Positions 1 through 6,410 of a stretch of DNA of 14,155 nucleotides are shown here, one piece after another. How positions within the stretch are numbered: the stretch's first letter is position 1; every line of letters starts with the position of its first letter. The position numbers and the translations under genes are program-made. This stretch comes from Candidatus Jorgensenbacteria bacterium (lineage in GTDB: Bacteria > Patescibacteriota > Minisyncoccia > UBA6257 > GWB1-50-10): contig JACRFG010000019.1 in assembly GCA_016234345.1 (NCBI GenBank), positions 1-14,155 of the forward strand. Reading direction: 5' to 3'. The notes beneath the pieces were generated by a model. That model did no database searches. It was given only the letters and a program-made list of their open reading frames with translations, and was not told where the DNA came from.

Positions 1-335
1 ATGATGACAATGGCTGTAGCAAAAAGCGTGAAATTTAAGAGCCATTTCCGAGTGCGTAATTCCGCTTTCTCGGGCATTTTTTCTATTTCTTTGTTTAAGA
101 ATCGGCTGACCCAAAGAAATACCGGAAATACAATTACAAGGGTGGCCAGTGCTAAACGTAATGGTCCGCGATACGGTTCGTACCCATAAATGGACGGATC
201 GGGGAAATGTATATTGATGTATTGGAAAAGCAGCGTCCCGAAAGAAATAGCGCTAAGGTAGAGCGTAATGATTGAGAGTAGTTGGAAAAAGACATCGCGC
301 GGCCCCGTTTTTTTTGTTTCCGGATGTGTTGTCAT
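1..335 (-). CDS. DUF5671-like membrane protein (3' end outside window)
   Basis: The reverse complement reads an open frame from ATG at 335-333 to the window edge, about 111 codons with no stop, so the C-terminus is missing. It begins MTTHPETKKTGPRDVFFQLL and contains two hydrophobic segments, at about residues 15-37 and 58-80. Between them is a short loop with PDPSIYGYEPYRG. A third hydrophobic stretch starts near residue 100, after the charged segment EIEKMPEKAELRTRKW. This arrangement resembles the DUF5671 multi-spanning membrane family that I associate with Patescibacteria; the family call is from memory. The biochemical role is unknown. It lies 36 bp downstream of the dienelactone hydrolase-cupredoxin gene on the same strand. 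An extended -10 in that gap suggests it can also be transcribed alone. A plus-strand frame over 1-189 is only a shadow of it. Confidence 0.75.
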   Translation of the reverse strand, partial: MTTHPETKKTGPRDVFFQLLSIITLYLSAISFGTLLFQYINIHFPDPSIYGYEPYRGPLRLALATLVIVFPVFLWVSRFLNKEIEKMPEKAELRTRKWLLNFTLFATAIVI

Positions 336-356
336 AGAAATATTGAGTGCGTGAGT

Positions 357-365
357 ATTATAGCA
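357..365 (-). promoter_or_regulatory. Extended -10 promoter for the DUF5671-like gene
   Basis: On the minus strand this reads TGCTATAAT, a perfect extended -10 (TGn plus TATAAT). It sits just past the stop codon of the upstream hydrolase gene. Transcription would start near 350, leaving a leader of roughly 14 nt before the ATG at 335. I see no clear -35, which extended -10 promoters do not strictly need. Confidence 0.5.
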
Positions 366-371
366 GATATA

Positions 372-1523
372 TTATCCGTTGACCTTTAGGGTGCCCCACT
401 GACCATTTTGGCGGTGCCCCGGTTTTGAACAGTAATAAATGAACTCACCGGCTTTATCGGCTGTAAATTCTATCGTTACCTCTTCATTTAATGGGGTTTC
501 TTTTTTGATTCCGTATTCGTCGATTGCAAAGTCGTGCATGCCTTTGGTATTGGTTACGTTAATCCGAACGCGATTACCTTTATTTACGGAAATTTCTTTT
601 ATAGAGAATTGCGGAGCGGGTTTGTTGTCTTTCATTTCAAAGAAAGATGTCATAGTGAATTCTTTAATTTCAGTTGTTGTTTTTGTCGCACTCGCTTTGC
701 TTTTTAGATTCTCAGCCAAAAAAGAAACTGTTTTTGTCCAAGCGTCTTTGGTTTCGTTCGGAGCATAGTTTTGGCCTGAGGGATTTGCAAAAGCATGTCC
801 AACGCCAGCATATATATTGATGTTGTTTTGAATTCCTAGAAACGCCAAGGCGTCTTTAAAAGCATTTACGGTTTGAACTGGTATGCTTGTATCTTTGTCG
901 CCGAAAATGCCAAGGACCGGCCATTTGATCTTTTGGAGCTGGGTTTTGTCGGTCACGAGCTGGCCGTAATAAATCACGGTTGCATCGAGTTTTTCCCCGG
1001 AGAGAGCGAGTTTCAGAGATTGGCCGCCGCCGAAACACCATCCGAGAGAAGCCATTTTTTCCGATCCTTTGGAGCGAAGATAGTCGATTGCCGCCTTCAG
1101 GTTTTCTAAGGCTTTTTCTTGGTTTAAGTTGCTTGTTTGGGTTCGTGCTTCGTTTTGCGTTGTCGCGAGTTTGCCGAAAAGATCAACCGCCAGAACCCGA
1201 TATCCTTCTTTAGCTAGTTCGCGAGCCATGTCGCGGATGTTGTCATTTAATCCCCACCATTCATGGATCATTACTACGCCCGGATAATTTCCTTCGATTG
1301 CCGGTTCGGCATAAAACCCATTAAAGTTTTCGAAATAGTTGATGTTGTTTGAATTTATCGCGGTGTCATTTTCTTTCTGAAGCATCGCCGAGTTCGAATC
1401 ATTCATATTTTTAGCTGACGAGGGAACGATATGTTGATCGTTGTTCGAGTTTGTAAAAAGAACATAACCGCCGATTAGAACGACCAAGATTACTAAACCG
1501 ATAACCATCGTATTTTGTTTCAT
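372..1523 (-). CDS. Membrane-anchored dienelactone hydrolase fused to a cupredoxin domain
   Basis: This 383-residue protein has three parts. Residues 5-23 form an N-terminal membrane anchor or uncleaved signal, with no lipobox Cys. A low-complexity Asn/Ser linker follows. Residues about 65-275 are an alpha/beta-hydrolase of the dienelactone hydrolase family, with nucleophile Cys163 in GWCFGG, Asp211 in FGDKD and His243 in GVGHAF: the complete Cys-Asp-His triad. Residues about 285-383 are a cupredoxin fold with His330 (KGMHDF), Cys365 and His370 (YCSKPGH) as copper ligands. The usual axial Met is replaced by Gln375. The protein should sit outside the cytoplasmic membrane and hydrolyse an unknown ester or lactone; copper may be catalytic, sensory or for electron transfer. 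The family often acts on cyclic ester intermediates of aromatic breakdown, but no such pathway lies nearby. ATG 1523 is chosen because it directly precedes the anchor; the ribosome site is weak. Confidence 0.9.
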   Translation of the reverse strand: MKQNTMVIGLVILVVLIGGYVLFTNSNNDQHIVPSSAKNMNDSNSAMLQKENDTAINSNNINYFENFNGFYAEPAIEGNYPGVVMIHEWWGLNDNIRDMARELAKEGYRVLAVDLFGKLATTQNEARTQTSNLNQEKALENLKAAIDYLRSKGSEKMASLGWCFGGGQSLKLALSGEKLDATVIYYGQLVTDKTQLQKIKWPVLGIFGDKDTSIPVQTVNAFKDALAFLGIQNNINIYAGVGHAFANPSGQNYAPNETKDAWTKTVSFLAENLKSKASATKTTTEIKEFTMTSFFEMKDNKPAPQFSIKEISVNKGNRVRINVTNTKGMHDFAIDEYGIKKETPLNEEVTIEFTADKAGEFIYYCSKPGHRQNGQWGTLKVNG

Positions 1524-1585
1524 ATTTTGATCTTATTTTACAAAACTTGACCTTCCGTATTTTAATGGCTTTCTATAAAGTTGTC

Positions 1586-1595
1586 TGTTATTATA
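1586..1595. promoter_or_regulatory. Overlapping divergent -10 elements between hydrolase and helicase genes
   Basis: The plus strand reads TGTTATTAT (1586-1594), an extended -10 ending 8 nt before the helicase ATG at 1603. The minus strand reads TATAAT over 1595-1590, which could serve the hydrolase gene with a leader of about 60 nt. The only partial -35 match for the minus promoter is TTTACT, revcomp 1612-1617, with a 16-nt spacer. The two boxes share almost all their bases, so they could not both be occupied. No -35 is convincing for the plus promoter. The site is inferred from motif matches only. Confidence 0.35.
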
Positions 1596-1602
1596 GGTTC
1601 AA

Positions 1603-2901
1603 ATGACAGAAAGTAAAAGGGACTTTTATGGCCTTGGTATTGCGCCAGGAATCTTGGAAATTCTCGCTAAACTCCATTTTAAAATCCCTACTCCAATTCA
1701 AGAACAATCAATTCCTATAGCCATTGAGGGTAAGGATTTGATGGGTATCGCTCAGACGGGAACGGGTAAAACCCTGGCTTTCGGCATACCGCTTATTCAG
1801 CATGTTCTTAATGGAAAAGGATCTGGCCTTGTTATAGCGCCTACACGCGAACTTGCCTTGCAAATCGATGAAACCTTCCGTAAAGTCGGCATGTCGCTTA
1901 ACTTGAGAACCGCGGTTCTTATCGGCGGAGAATCAATTGGTCGGCAGATTCGCGACCTTCACCGCAGCCCGCAGGTTGTGATTGGTACTCCGGGTAGAAT
2001 TATTGATCACTTGACTCAGCGAACACTCTCGCTTCAAAAGGTAAGTATTTTGGTTTTGGATGAAGCGGACCGTATGCTTGATATGGGATTCGCCCCGCAG
2101 CTTAATCGTATCCTTTCGATTTTGCCGAAAAATAAGCAGACCATGCTTTTTTCGGCCACAATGCCGCAGTCGATTGTCGATATCGCTAAAGCTTATTTAA
2201 AACTTCCTATAAGAGTTGAGATTGCGCGTTCGGGAACAACTGTTAAGGACGTCACGCAGGAATTATTTTTTGTCACGCAAGAAGAAAAACCGAGGCTTTT
2301 GGAAAAGTTACTTCAAGAATATCGCGGTTCGGTGCTGGTTTTTTCGCGTACGAAATACAGTGCCAAAAAAATAACGAGCTTGGTGCGTGCGTTGGGGCAT
2401 AAGTCGGCTGAAATTCACGGGAATCGTTCTCTCGGCCAAAGAAAAGAAGCTTTGGAAGGATTCAAAACGGGGAGGTATCGCGTGCTTGTGGCAACGGATA
2501 TTGCCGCGCGCGGCATCGATGTGACCAATATCGAGCTAGTTTTGAATTACGATTTGCCGGAGAACGCCGAAGATTACGTTCATAGGATCGGCCGCACCGC
2601 CAGAGCCGGAACGAGCGGACATGCCATTTCTTTTGCCAGGCCGAATCAGTTTCAAGACGTACGTGCCATTGAGCGGTTAATCAGGAAAACATTGCCCGTT
2701 TCAAAAATCCCAACCCTTCCTCCGCCGGTACCATTCAAATTTAAAATGGATAGTTCGGAAAGCAGGTTTACTCCTCGAGGTAGGGGAAGCTCTTATCATT
2801 CCCAACCTGGCCGTTCTGGTTCTAGTCGACCGGGTGGTTATAGAAATCCGAGATTCGGAGGCAATCGATCACGCTCAAATTCTTTCAGGGGAAGGAGATA
2901 A
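1603..2901 (+). CDS. rhlE: DEAD-box RNA helicase, RhlE-like
   Basis: This 432-residue ATP-dependent RNA helicase shows all core motifs in order: Q motif region TPIQEQ at 30-35, motif I AQTGTGKT at 50-57, Ia PTRELALQ at 80-87, Ib TPGR at 129-132, II DEAD at 153-156 and III SAT at 184-186. Motif V ATDIAARGID starts at 297 and motif VI HRIGRTARAG at 327. From about residue 385 the tail is rich in Arg, Gly and Ser (RGRG, RPGG, FRGRR), as in RhlE/CsdA-type helicases where such tails bind RNA without sequence preference. It likely unwinds structured RNA during ribosome assembly or mRNA decay in the cytoplasm. RhlE is the closest subfamily by length and tail; DeaD or SrmB cannot be excluded. ATG 1603 has only a weak TAGG in front and lies 8 nt after a possible -10. 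A strong terminator follows, so it is probably a single-gene unit. Confidence 0.93.
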   Translation: MTESKRDFYGLGIAPGILEILAKLHFKIPTPIQEQSIPIAIEGKDLMGIAQTGTGKTLAFGIPLIQHVLNGKGSGLVIAPTRELALQIDETFRKVGMSLNLRTAVLIGGESIGRQIRDLHRSPQVVIGTPGRIIDHLTQRTLSLQKVSILVLDEADRMLDMGFAPQLNRILSILPKNKQTMLFSATMPQSIVDIAKAYLKLPIRVEIARSGTTVKDVTQELFFVTQEEKPRLLEKLLQEYRGSVLVFSRTKYSAKKITSLVRALGHKSAEIHGNRSLGQRKEALEGFKTGRYRVLVATDIAARGIDVTNIELVLNYDLPENAEDYVHRIGRTARAGTSGHAISFARPNQFQDVRAIERLIRKTLPVSKIPTLPPPVPFKFKMDSSESRFTPRGRGSSYHSQPGRSGSSRPGGYRNPRFGGNRSRSNSFRGRR

Positions 2902-2930
2902 GCTTTTTCGGATTTACAGATAGTTTATTC

Positions 2931-2974
2931 AAATCCCCTAAACAGTGAAAACTGGATAGGGGATTTTGTTTTTT
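2931..2974 (+). terminator. Rho-independent terminator after the helicase gene
   Basis: AAATCCCCTA (2931-2940) pairs with TAGGGGATTT (2957-2966). Inside, CAGT (2943-2946) pairs with ACTG (2951-2954) across a GAAA tetraloop, a GNRA cap. The hairpin is followed by TGTTTTTTAT, a good U-tract. Confidence 0.88.
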
Positions 2975-3022
2975 ATAGATGGTCTTTATCTGGCGCAGGC
3001 GTTATCAAAATTACATATGGGT

Positions 3023-3031
3023 TGCTATATA
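3023..3031 (+). promoter_or_regulatory. Possible extended -10 for the 3098 gene
   Basis: TGCTATATA is a near match to an extended -10, with a partial -35 (TTATCA, 3002-3007) 18 nt upstream. It would give a leader of about 60 nt before the GTG at 3098. An alternative AT-rich box near 3075-3085 cannot be excluded. The rest of the 196-bp gap between 2902 and 3097 holds only the helicase terminator and AT-rich sequence. Confidence 0.3.
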
Positions 3032-3085
3032 CAAATATTCGTATAGGTAGTATTTTGTTGGTAGCGATTTCGATTTAATAATTAA

Positions 3086-3094
3086 GGCAGGTGA
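3086..3094 (+). promoter_or_regulatory. Shine-Dalgarno site deciding a GTG start (3098)
   Basis: GGCAGGTGA lies 6 nt (measured from AGG) before GTG 3098. A second in-frame GTG follows at 3101, but the spacing favours the first. The same AGGTGAT-plus-GTG layout recurs before the desaturase gene at 3659, and no ATG is available close by. Confidence 0.6.
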
Positions 3095-3097
3095 TTT

Positions 3098-3559
3098 GTG
3101 GTGTTAAACGAATTCTTTGCCGTAACCAAAACGTCTGTTTATCGCGTAACGGCTGATGGCGGCGATGGATTGCCGATGGTTTTAAAAATTGCCGTAAAAG
3201 GCAAAAGCGATATTCCAGTCGGCCACGAACTTATCAAAGCCGCCATGGTTGCGATCTGTAAAATTCTTATAACTTATGTACCCGAGGCTGGCGAGCTTGA
3301 TACGCCGGTCTATGAAAGAAGAATCGAGAGGGTTGATCGTAAATGGTACGGCGGTTGGACATCACCAATCATTGCTCTTTTTAAAACTCAGAAAGAGGCG
3401 CTTGACTGTTTTAAACGAGAAGACGGTTGTTCGTGCGACAAGCGCTGGATTGCGGAAACCAAAAGCGTCATCGAAGCGATCGGGGATAAACATCCGGTTT
3501 TCTATGTATGTCGCAAGTCCGGCATTTGTCTCGATATCTTTGAGAAGACAAAGGTTTAA
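3098..3559 (+). CDS. Conserved-looking hypothetical protein with six cysteines
   Basis: I do not recognise a named family. The product is 153 residues, soluble, with no signal or membrane segment. It starts with GTG behind a good ribosome site. The N-terminal third is a beta-rich-looking stretch (TKTSVYRVTA, MVLKIAVKGK, DIPVGHELIK). The middle contains KWYGGWTSPIIALFKT, and the C-terminal part has CDKRWIAETKSVIEAIGDKHP. Cysteines are at 54, 104, 111, 113, 138 and 144. Those at 104/111/113 and 138/144 could form a metal site, but no classical zinc-ribbon spacing is present. The Trp/Gly/Pro-rich core and cleanly terminated gene suggest a real protein. I have an impression of similar small proteins in Patescibacteria, which I cannot verify. 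It lies alone between two terminators, sharing its start layout with the desaturase gene downstream. Confidence 0.7.
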   Translation: MVLNEFFAVTKTSVYRVTADGGDGLPMVLKIAVKGKSDIPVGHELIKAAMVAICKILITYVPEAGELDTPVYERRIERVDRKWYGGWTSPIIALFKTQKEALDCFKREDGCSCDKRWIAETKSVIEAIGDKHPVFYVCRKSGICLDIFEKTKV

Positions 3560-3562
3560 TAA

Positions 3563-3595
3563 AAACTCCCATATATATGGGAGTTTCTTGTTTTT
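3563..3595 (+). terminator. Rho-independent terminator after the 3098 gene
   Basis: A perfect 24-nt palindrome (3563-3586; arms AAACTCCCATAT and ATATGGGAGTTT) directly follows the stop codon. It is trailed by CTTGTTTTT (3587-3595). The symmetric A-rich and T-rich flanks could let it work on both strands, but there is no convergent gene here. Confidence 0.88.
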
Positions 3596-3648
3596 GGGAT
3601 ATATCATGTTAGTCTTAATTTAGGATCATTTAAAATAAACGCACGAAA

Positions 3649-3656
3649 GAGGTGAT
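3649..3656 (+). promoter_or_regulatory. Shine-Dalgarno site deciding a GTG start (3659)
   Basis: GAGGTGAT lies so that its GAGG core is 6 nt before GTG 3659. This is the best ribosome-binding site in the window and supports the GTG start over any downstream codon. Confidence 0.7.
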
Positions 3657-3658
3657 GC

Positions 3659-4654
3659 GTGAAAAATCATGATGTTTTCAGGGAACAGTTCGAAGTCCTT
3701 TCACAGTTGGAACCGACAATTCGCGATTTAACGGCGCGTCATATAGAGAAACGGACCCTTTGGTTTTCATCGGATTTTTTACCGGCTAGCGAAAGAAATT
3801 CGCCGATAGACGAAGAGGGAATTCTTAAATTGCGCGAGCGAGCCAAAACATTGCCTGACGCGGTTCGCGTGAGCTTGGATTTAAACCTTCGTACCGAAGA
3901 AGGGCTGCCTCATTTTCATCGGATTATTTCCGTGGTATCGCCATTCGATTCGGCTCTTGGCTGGTGGAATAATCTTTGGACAGCCGAAGAAGACCGCCAC
4001 GGCAATATCCTCCGTGATTATGTGCGCGATGCGCGTCTCTACGATTTTCGGGAATTGGAACAGCAGCAATTTGATTATCTTTTAGCCGGATTCCAGCCGG
4101 CCTTCGTGGGTAGGTTTCCTTTTGAGACATTCGTTTACACGACTGTTCAGGAAAAGGCGACCCAACTTTCGCACGAACGTACCGGATTGGTAGCGGGCAA
4201 TTACGAACCGACGCTCGCGAAAATCTTAAAAAAGATTGCGGGAGATGAAGCGCGTCACTACGCTTTCTACCTTAATTTCTTTAAAGCGATTCTTGGGATT
4301 GATCCGGATGGCGCTCTTGTAGCCGCGGGCGAGATTCTGCCGCATATCGATATGCCGGGAATTTCTTCGGAAAATTTCAAAGCAGGGCTTGAGGTTGAAG
4401 CCAAACTCGGTATTTATACTCTCTGGCACTATAAGGAAGTTGTTGAGCGGGTGATTCATGCCTGGGGGATCGAATCGATTACCGGTCTCAAGACTTTGGG
4501 TGAAAAGGCGCAGGAAAATATTCTTGCTATTCCAAAACGCCTTGAATCCGTGGCCAAGAGACTTGAATATTCTTTCAAGCAAAAAACCTTTGCATTTAAG
4601 GTTCTCTATGATCGAGAATTTATTCTTGATGATAAGAATATCCCAAAACCCTAA
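3659..4654 (+). CDS. Acyl-[acyl-carrier-protein] desaturase (soluble diiron)
   Basis: This 331-residue protein matches the soluble, ferritin-like acyl-ACP desaturase family (FA_desaturase_2) in length and motif order. These enzymes use O2, two electrons (usually from ferredoxin) and a diiron centre to place a cis double bond in an ACP-bound acyl chain. The six expected ligands are visible: Glu80/81 in RTEEGLPHFHR, Glu111 and His114 in TAEEDRHG, Glu165 in TVQEKATQLSH, and Glu197 and His200 in GDEARH. The TAEE-RHG and DEARH signatures are close to the plant stearoyl-ACP enzymes. There are no membrane helices, as expected. No ferredoxin, ACP or fatty-acid synthesis gene is nearby, so the natural substrate and electron donor are unknown; scavenged acyl chains are possible. 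The gene stands alone with its own strong ribosome site and terminator. The AurF-like N-oxygenase alternative is less likely given the motifs. Confidence 0.9.
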   Translation: MKNHDVFREQFEVLSQLEPTIRDLTARHIEKRTLWFSSDFLPASERNSPIDEEGILKLRERAKTLPDAVRVSLDLNLRTEEGLPHFHRIISVVSPFDSALGWWNNLWTAEEDRHGNILRDYVRDARLYDFRELEQQQFDYLLAGFQPAFVGRFPFETFVYTTVQEKATQLSHERTGLVAGNYEPTLAKILKKIAGDEARHYAFYLNFFKAILGIDPDGALVAAGEILPHIDMPGISSENFKAGLEVEAKLGIYTLWHYKEVVERVIHAWGIESITGLKTLGEKAQENILAIPKRLESVAKRLEYSFKQKTFAFKVLYDREFILDDKNIPKP

Positions 4655-4680
4655 CCGTCCGGTTAGGGTTTTTTGTTTTA
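4645..4680 (+). terminator. Rho-independent terminator overlapping the desaturase stop codon
   Basis: AAAACCCTAACC (4645-4656) pairs with GGTTAGGGTTTT (4661-4672) around a 4-nt loop, followed by a T-tract. The last two coding codons and the TAA stop (4652-4654) lie inside the 5' arm, so ribosomes terminating here would cover the hairpin. Confidence 0.88.
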
Positions 4681-4707
4681 TATTTTTTGTAGGAAAGCGG
4701 ATTGAGG

Positions 4708-5010
4708 CTACACTGAGAAAAAATGCCAAACGAAAAAACCAAAGATGATTAGGCCGCCGCAGACAACGCTTACGATGACGCTATAAATTCCTTTTTCTGG
4801 TTTTTCCGATTCATTACTTTTCATAAAGACTAGATACAAGAGAATAAATACTATGACTGATGTGATGCTTTTGCCTGTCCAATGCTGGCGCGCAATGGTT
4901 ACAAAAAAATCTTTGAGCGGTTTATATAACTCTCCGCCAATCGTAATCACGACCACAAACCAGATGGTACCGACTGTCGCTTTAACAAGTGCTGTAATGT
5001 TTGGTTTCAT
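4708..5010 (-). CDS. Small three-helix membrane protein, unknown function
   Basis: This 100-residue protein has hydrophobic helices at about 10-30, 46-63 and 75-98. Between the second and third helices is a charged loop (KSNESEKPEKG), and a Lys/Arg-containing stretch lies before the second (KPLKDFFVTIARQHWTGK). I recognise no family. Its ATG at 5010-5008 overlaps the TGA of the upstream gene (5009-5007) in the classic ATGA arrangement. The two proteins are therefore probably translationally coupled and made in similar amounts, and may act together in the membrane. The amphipathic first half and lack of conserved catalytic-looking residues suggest a structural or accessory subunit. Confidence 0.72.
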   Translation of the reverse strand: MKPNITALVKATVGTIWFVVVITIGGELYKPLKDFFVTIARQHWTGKSITSVIVFILLYLVFMKSNESEKPEKGIYSVIVSVVCGGLIIFGFFVWHFFSV

Positions 5011-5477
5011 GGCATTAAACTTTCATGCGCGCTTCGAAAGCCGCTGGAGATAAGATAACCCATGCCTGCCATGGAAAGAGCGACTAAAATAATTAGAGCG
5101 GCGAGCACGACCACCGCGCGGGAAAGATTTTTGTTGTTTTGGAGCTCAAGTCCGTATCGCATAAACATTCCCCAGACAATAGTTGCTAAGAACGGCAGGA
5201 ATATAAATACGTGTTCTTTGGTTTCGGTGATAATGGAGTGCGTCCAAGGATCCGGTCCGGCCTTGATGACGGCTTTTACATCCGCTTGATAGTGGCCAAG
5301 ATAATAATAGCCGCCCAAGATCCACGAGAGGACGAGGAAGAGCAGGCCGAGCATGGCCGCTTTTTTTGCCCGTCGGATTCGGGTTTCGTTAGGATCAAGC
5401 ATCTCAACCAAAACCCAAAGAAACATTAATGCTCCCAATTCTCCCAAGGCAGCATGCAGTCCGATCAAAAAATGCAT
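5007..5477 (-). CDS. Four-helix membrane protein with clustered histidines
   Basis: This 156-residue protein has helices at about 4-26, 41-62, 86-107 and 120-145. Basic residues in the loop between helices 1 and 2 (RIRRAKK) and before helix 4 place those loops inside. By this topology His8, His62, His80, His89 and His151 all lie at or near the outer face. A four-helix bundle with histidines at matched depth recalls small b-type cytochromes and CopD-like copper proteins, so heme or copper binding is a reasonable guess, not a demonstrated property. I recognise no named family. It heads a two-gene unit with the 4708 gene through an ATGA overlap. Its ATG lies 8 nt after a TATAAT-like box without a ribosome site, suggesting a leaderless mRNA. 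Confidence 0.75.
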   Translation of the reverse strand: MHFLIGLHAALGELGALMFLWVLVEMLDPNETRIRRAKKAAMLGLLFLVLSWILGGYYYLGHYQADVKAVIKAGPDPWTHSIITETKEHVFIFLPFLATIVWGMFMRYGLELQNNKNLSRAVVVLAALIILVALSMAGMGYLISSGFRSAHESLMP

Positions 5478-5485
5478 ATATGTTT

Positions 5486-5491
5486 ATTATA
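5486..5491 (-). promoter_or_regulatory. -10 box of the membrane-protein pair
   Basis: On the minus strand TATAAT spans 5491-5486, inside TGTTATATAAT, which also offers an extended -10 reading one register back. Only 8 nt separate it from the ATG at 5477, so the transcript would begin at or within about 2 nt of the start codon. I see no good -35. The remaining intergenic bases up to 5625 hold no other clear element. Confidence 0.45.
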
Positions 5492-5625
5492 TAACATTGA
5501 GTTATTTTTCGGCTTACAGGATTATATTGGAATTATCTTGAGGGTAATCAGTTGGTTCGTCTTGGCTGTAGCGATATTCCTACGCTTGCTTTACACATAA
5601 AAATTATTCAATTAAGTTAGTAGTA

Positions 5626-6381
5626 ATGACCAAATATTATAACGCCAAAAGAACCCGCAACATCTTCGAAATAAATTCAAAAGTACCATTTAAATTAAGC
5701 CGTAGTAAAATCGATCTGTTTCTAAACTGCCCTCGATGTTTCTATCTGGATCGGCGTTTAGGCATTGGGCAGCCGCCAGGATTCCCCATGAGTCTTAATG
5801 TGGCGGTAGATAAGCTCTTGAAAAAGGAGTTTGATATACACCGTTCTAATGGCAGCGTTCATCCTCTCATGAAAACATACGGCGTTGATGCAATTCCTTT
5901 TCAGCACGAAAAAATCGATACATGGAGAGATTCTTTGGGCGGCGGTATCCAATATCTTCATATTCCGACTAATTTACTTATTACTGGCGGCGTCGATGAC
6001 GTATGGGTTAATCCCGATCGCGAACTCATTATTGTGGACTATAAAGCAACCGCGAAAGATGGCGAGGTAAGTTTGGATGCGGAGTGGCAGATAGGCTACA
6101 AACGGCAAATGGAAATTTACCAGTGGCTTTTCAGAAAGAACAATTTCAAGGTTAGCAATACCGGTTTCTTCGTATACTGTAACGGTGATACCGACAAAAA
6201 AGCATTCGATGGAAAATTAGAATTTACGGTTAAGATATTGCCGTATGATGGAAATGACGATTGGGTAGAAGGGACTGTTTTGAAAGCGCACGAATGCCTA
6301 ATAAGCAATGAATTACCCCAAGTGGGAGAAAACTGTGATTTTTGCGCATATCGAACGGCAACAAAAGAAGTTGAAAAATAA
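5626..6381 (+). CDS. Stand-alone PD-(D/E)XK nuclease (RecB/Cas4-like)
   Basis: This 251-residue protein fits the PDDEXK_1 superfamily of RecB-like exonucleases. After an N-terminal LSRSKIDLFLNCPRC segment come the metal-binding motifs: Asp124/Asp125 in GGVDD, then Asp138-x-Lys140 in IIVDYKA. Next is the helix motif with Gln161 and Tyr165 (QMEIY) seen in the RecB/Cas4 group. Cys35 and Cys38 (CPRC) near the N-terminus and Cys237 and Cys240 (CDFC) near the C-terminus could bind an iron-sulfur cluster or zinc. Cas4 and AddB use a one-plus-three arrangement, whereas this protein has two plus two. It likely cleaves DNA ends during repair or recombination. No helicase partner, cas1/cas2 or CRISPR repeats occur nearby, so a Cas4 role is not supported. 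ATG 5626 has no ribosome site and no convincing promoter in front of it. Confidence 0.85.
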   Translation: MTKYYNAKRTRNIFEINSKVPFKLSRSKIDLFLNCPRCFYLDRRLGIGQPPGFPMSLNVAVDKLLKKEFDIHRSNGSVHPLMKTYGVDAIPFQHEKIDTWRDSLGGGIQYLHIPTNLLITGGVDDVWVNPDRELIIVDYKATAKDGEVSLDAEWQIGYKRQMEIYQWLFRKNNFKVSNTGFFVYCNGDTDKKAFDGKLEFTVKILPYDGNDDWVEGTVLKAHECLISNELPQVGENCDFCAYRTATKEVEK

Positions 6382-6410
6382 ACAAATCTGAAGAACGTGT
6401 AATGTGATTT

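Noticed and set aside
1..189. Plus-strand frame of 62 codons at the window start
   Set aside because: It lies antisense to a minus-strand frame that runs off the window and encodes a convincing multi-helix membrane protein.
4226..4729. Long minus-strand frame of 167 codons
   Set aside because: It is antisense to the desaturase, which shows all diiron motifs. The minus frame has no recognisable domain and would run through a terminator.
5626..6381. CRISPR-associated Cas4
   Set aside because: No repeat array or cas1/cas2 gene occurs in the window, and the cysteine layout differs from Cas4.
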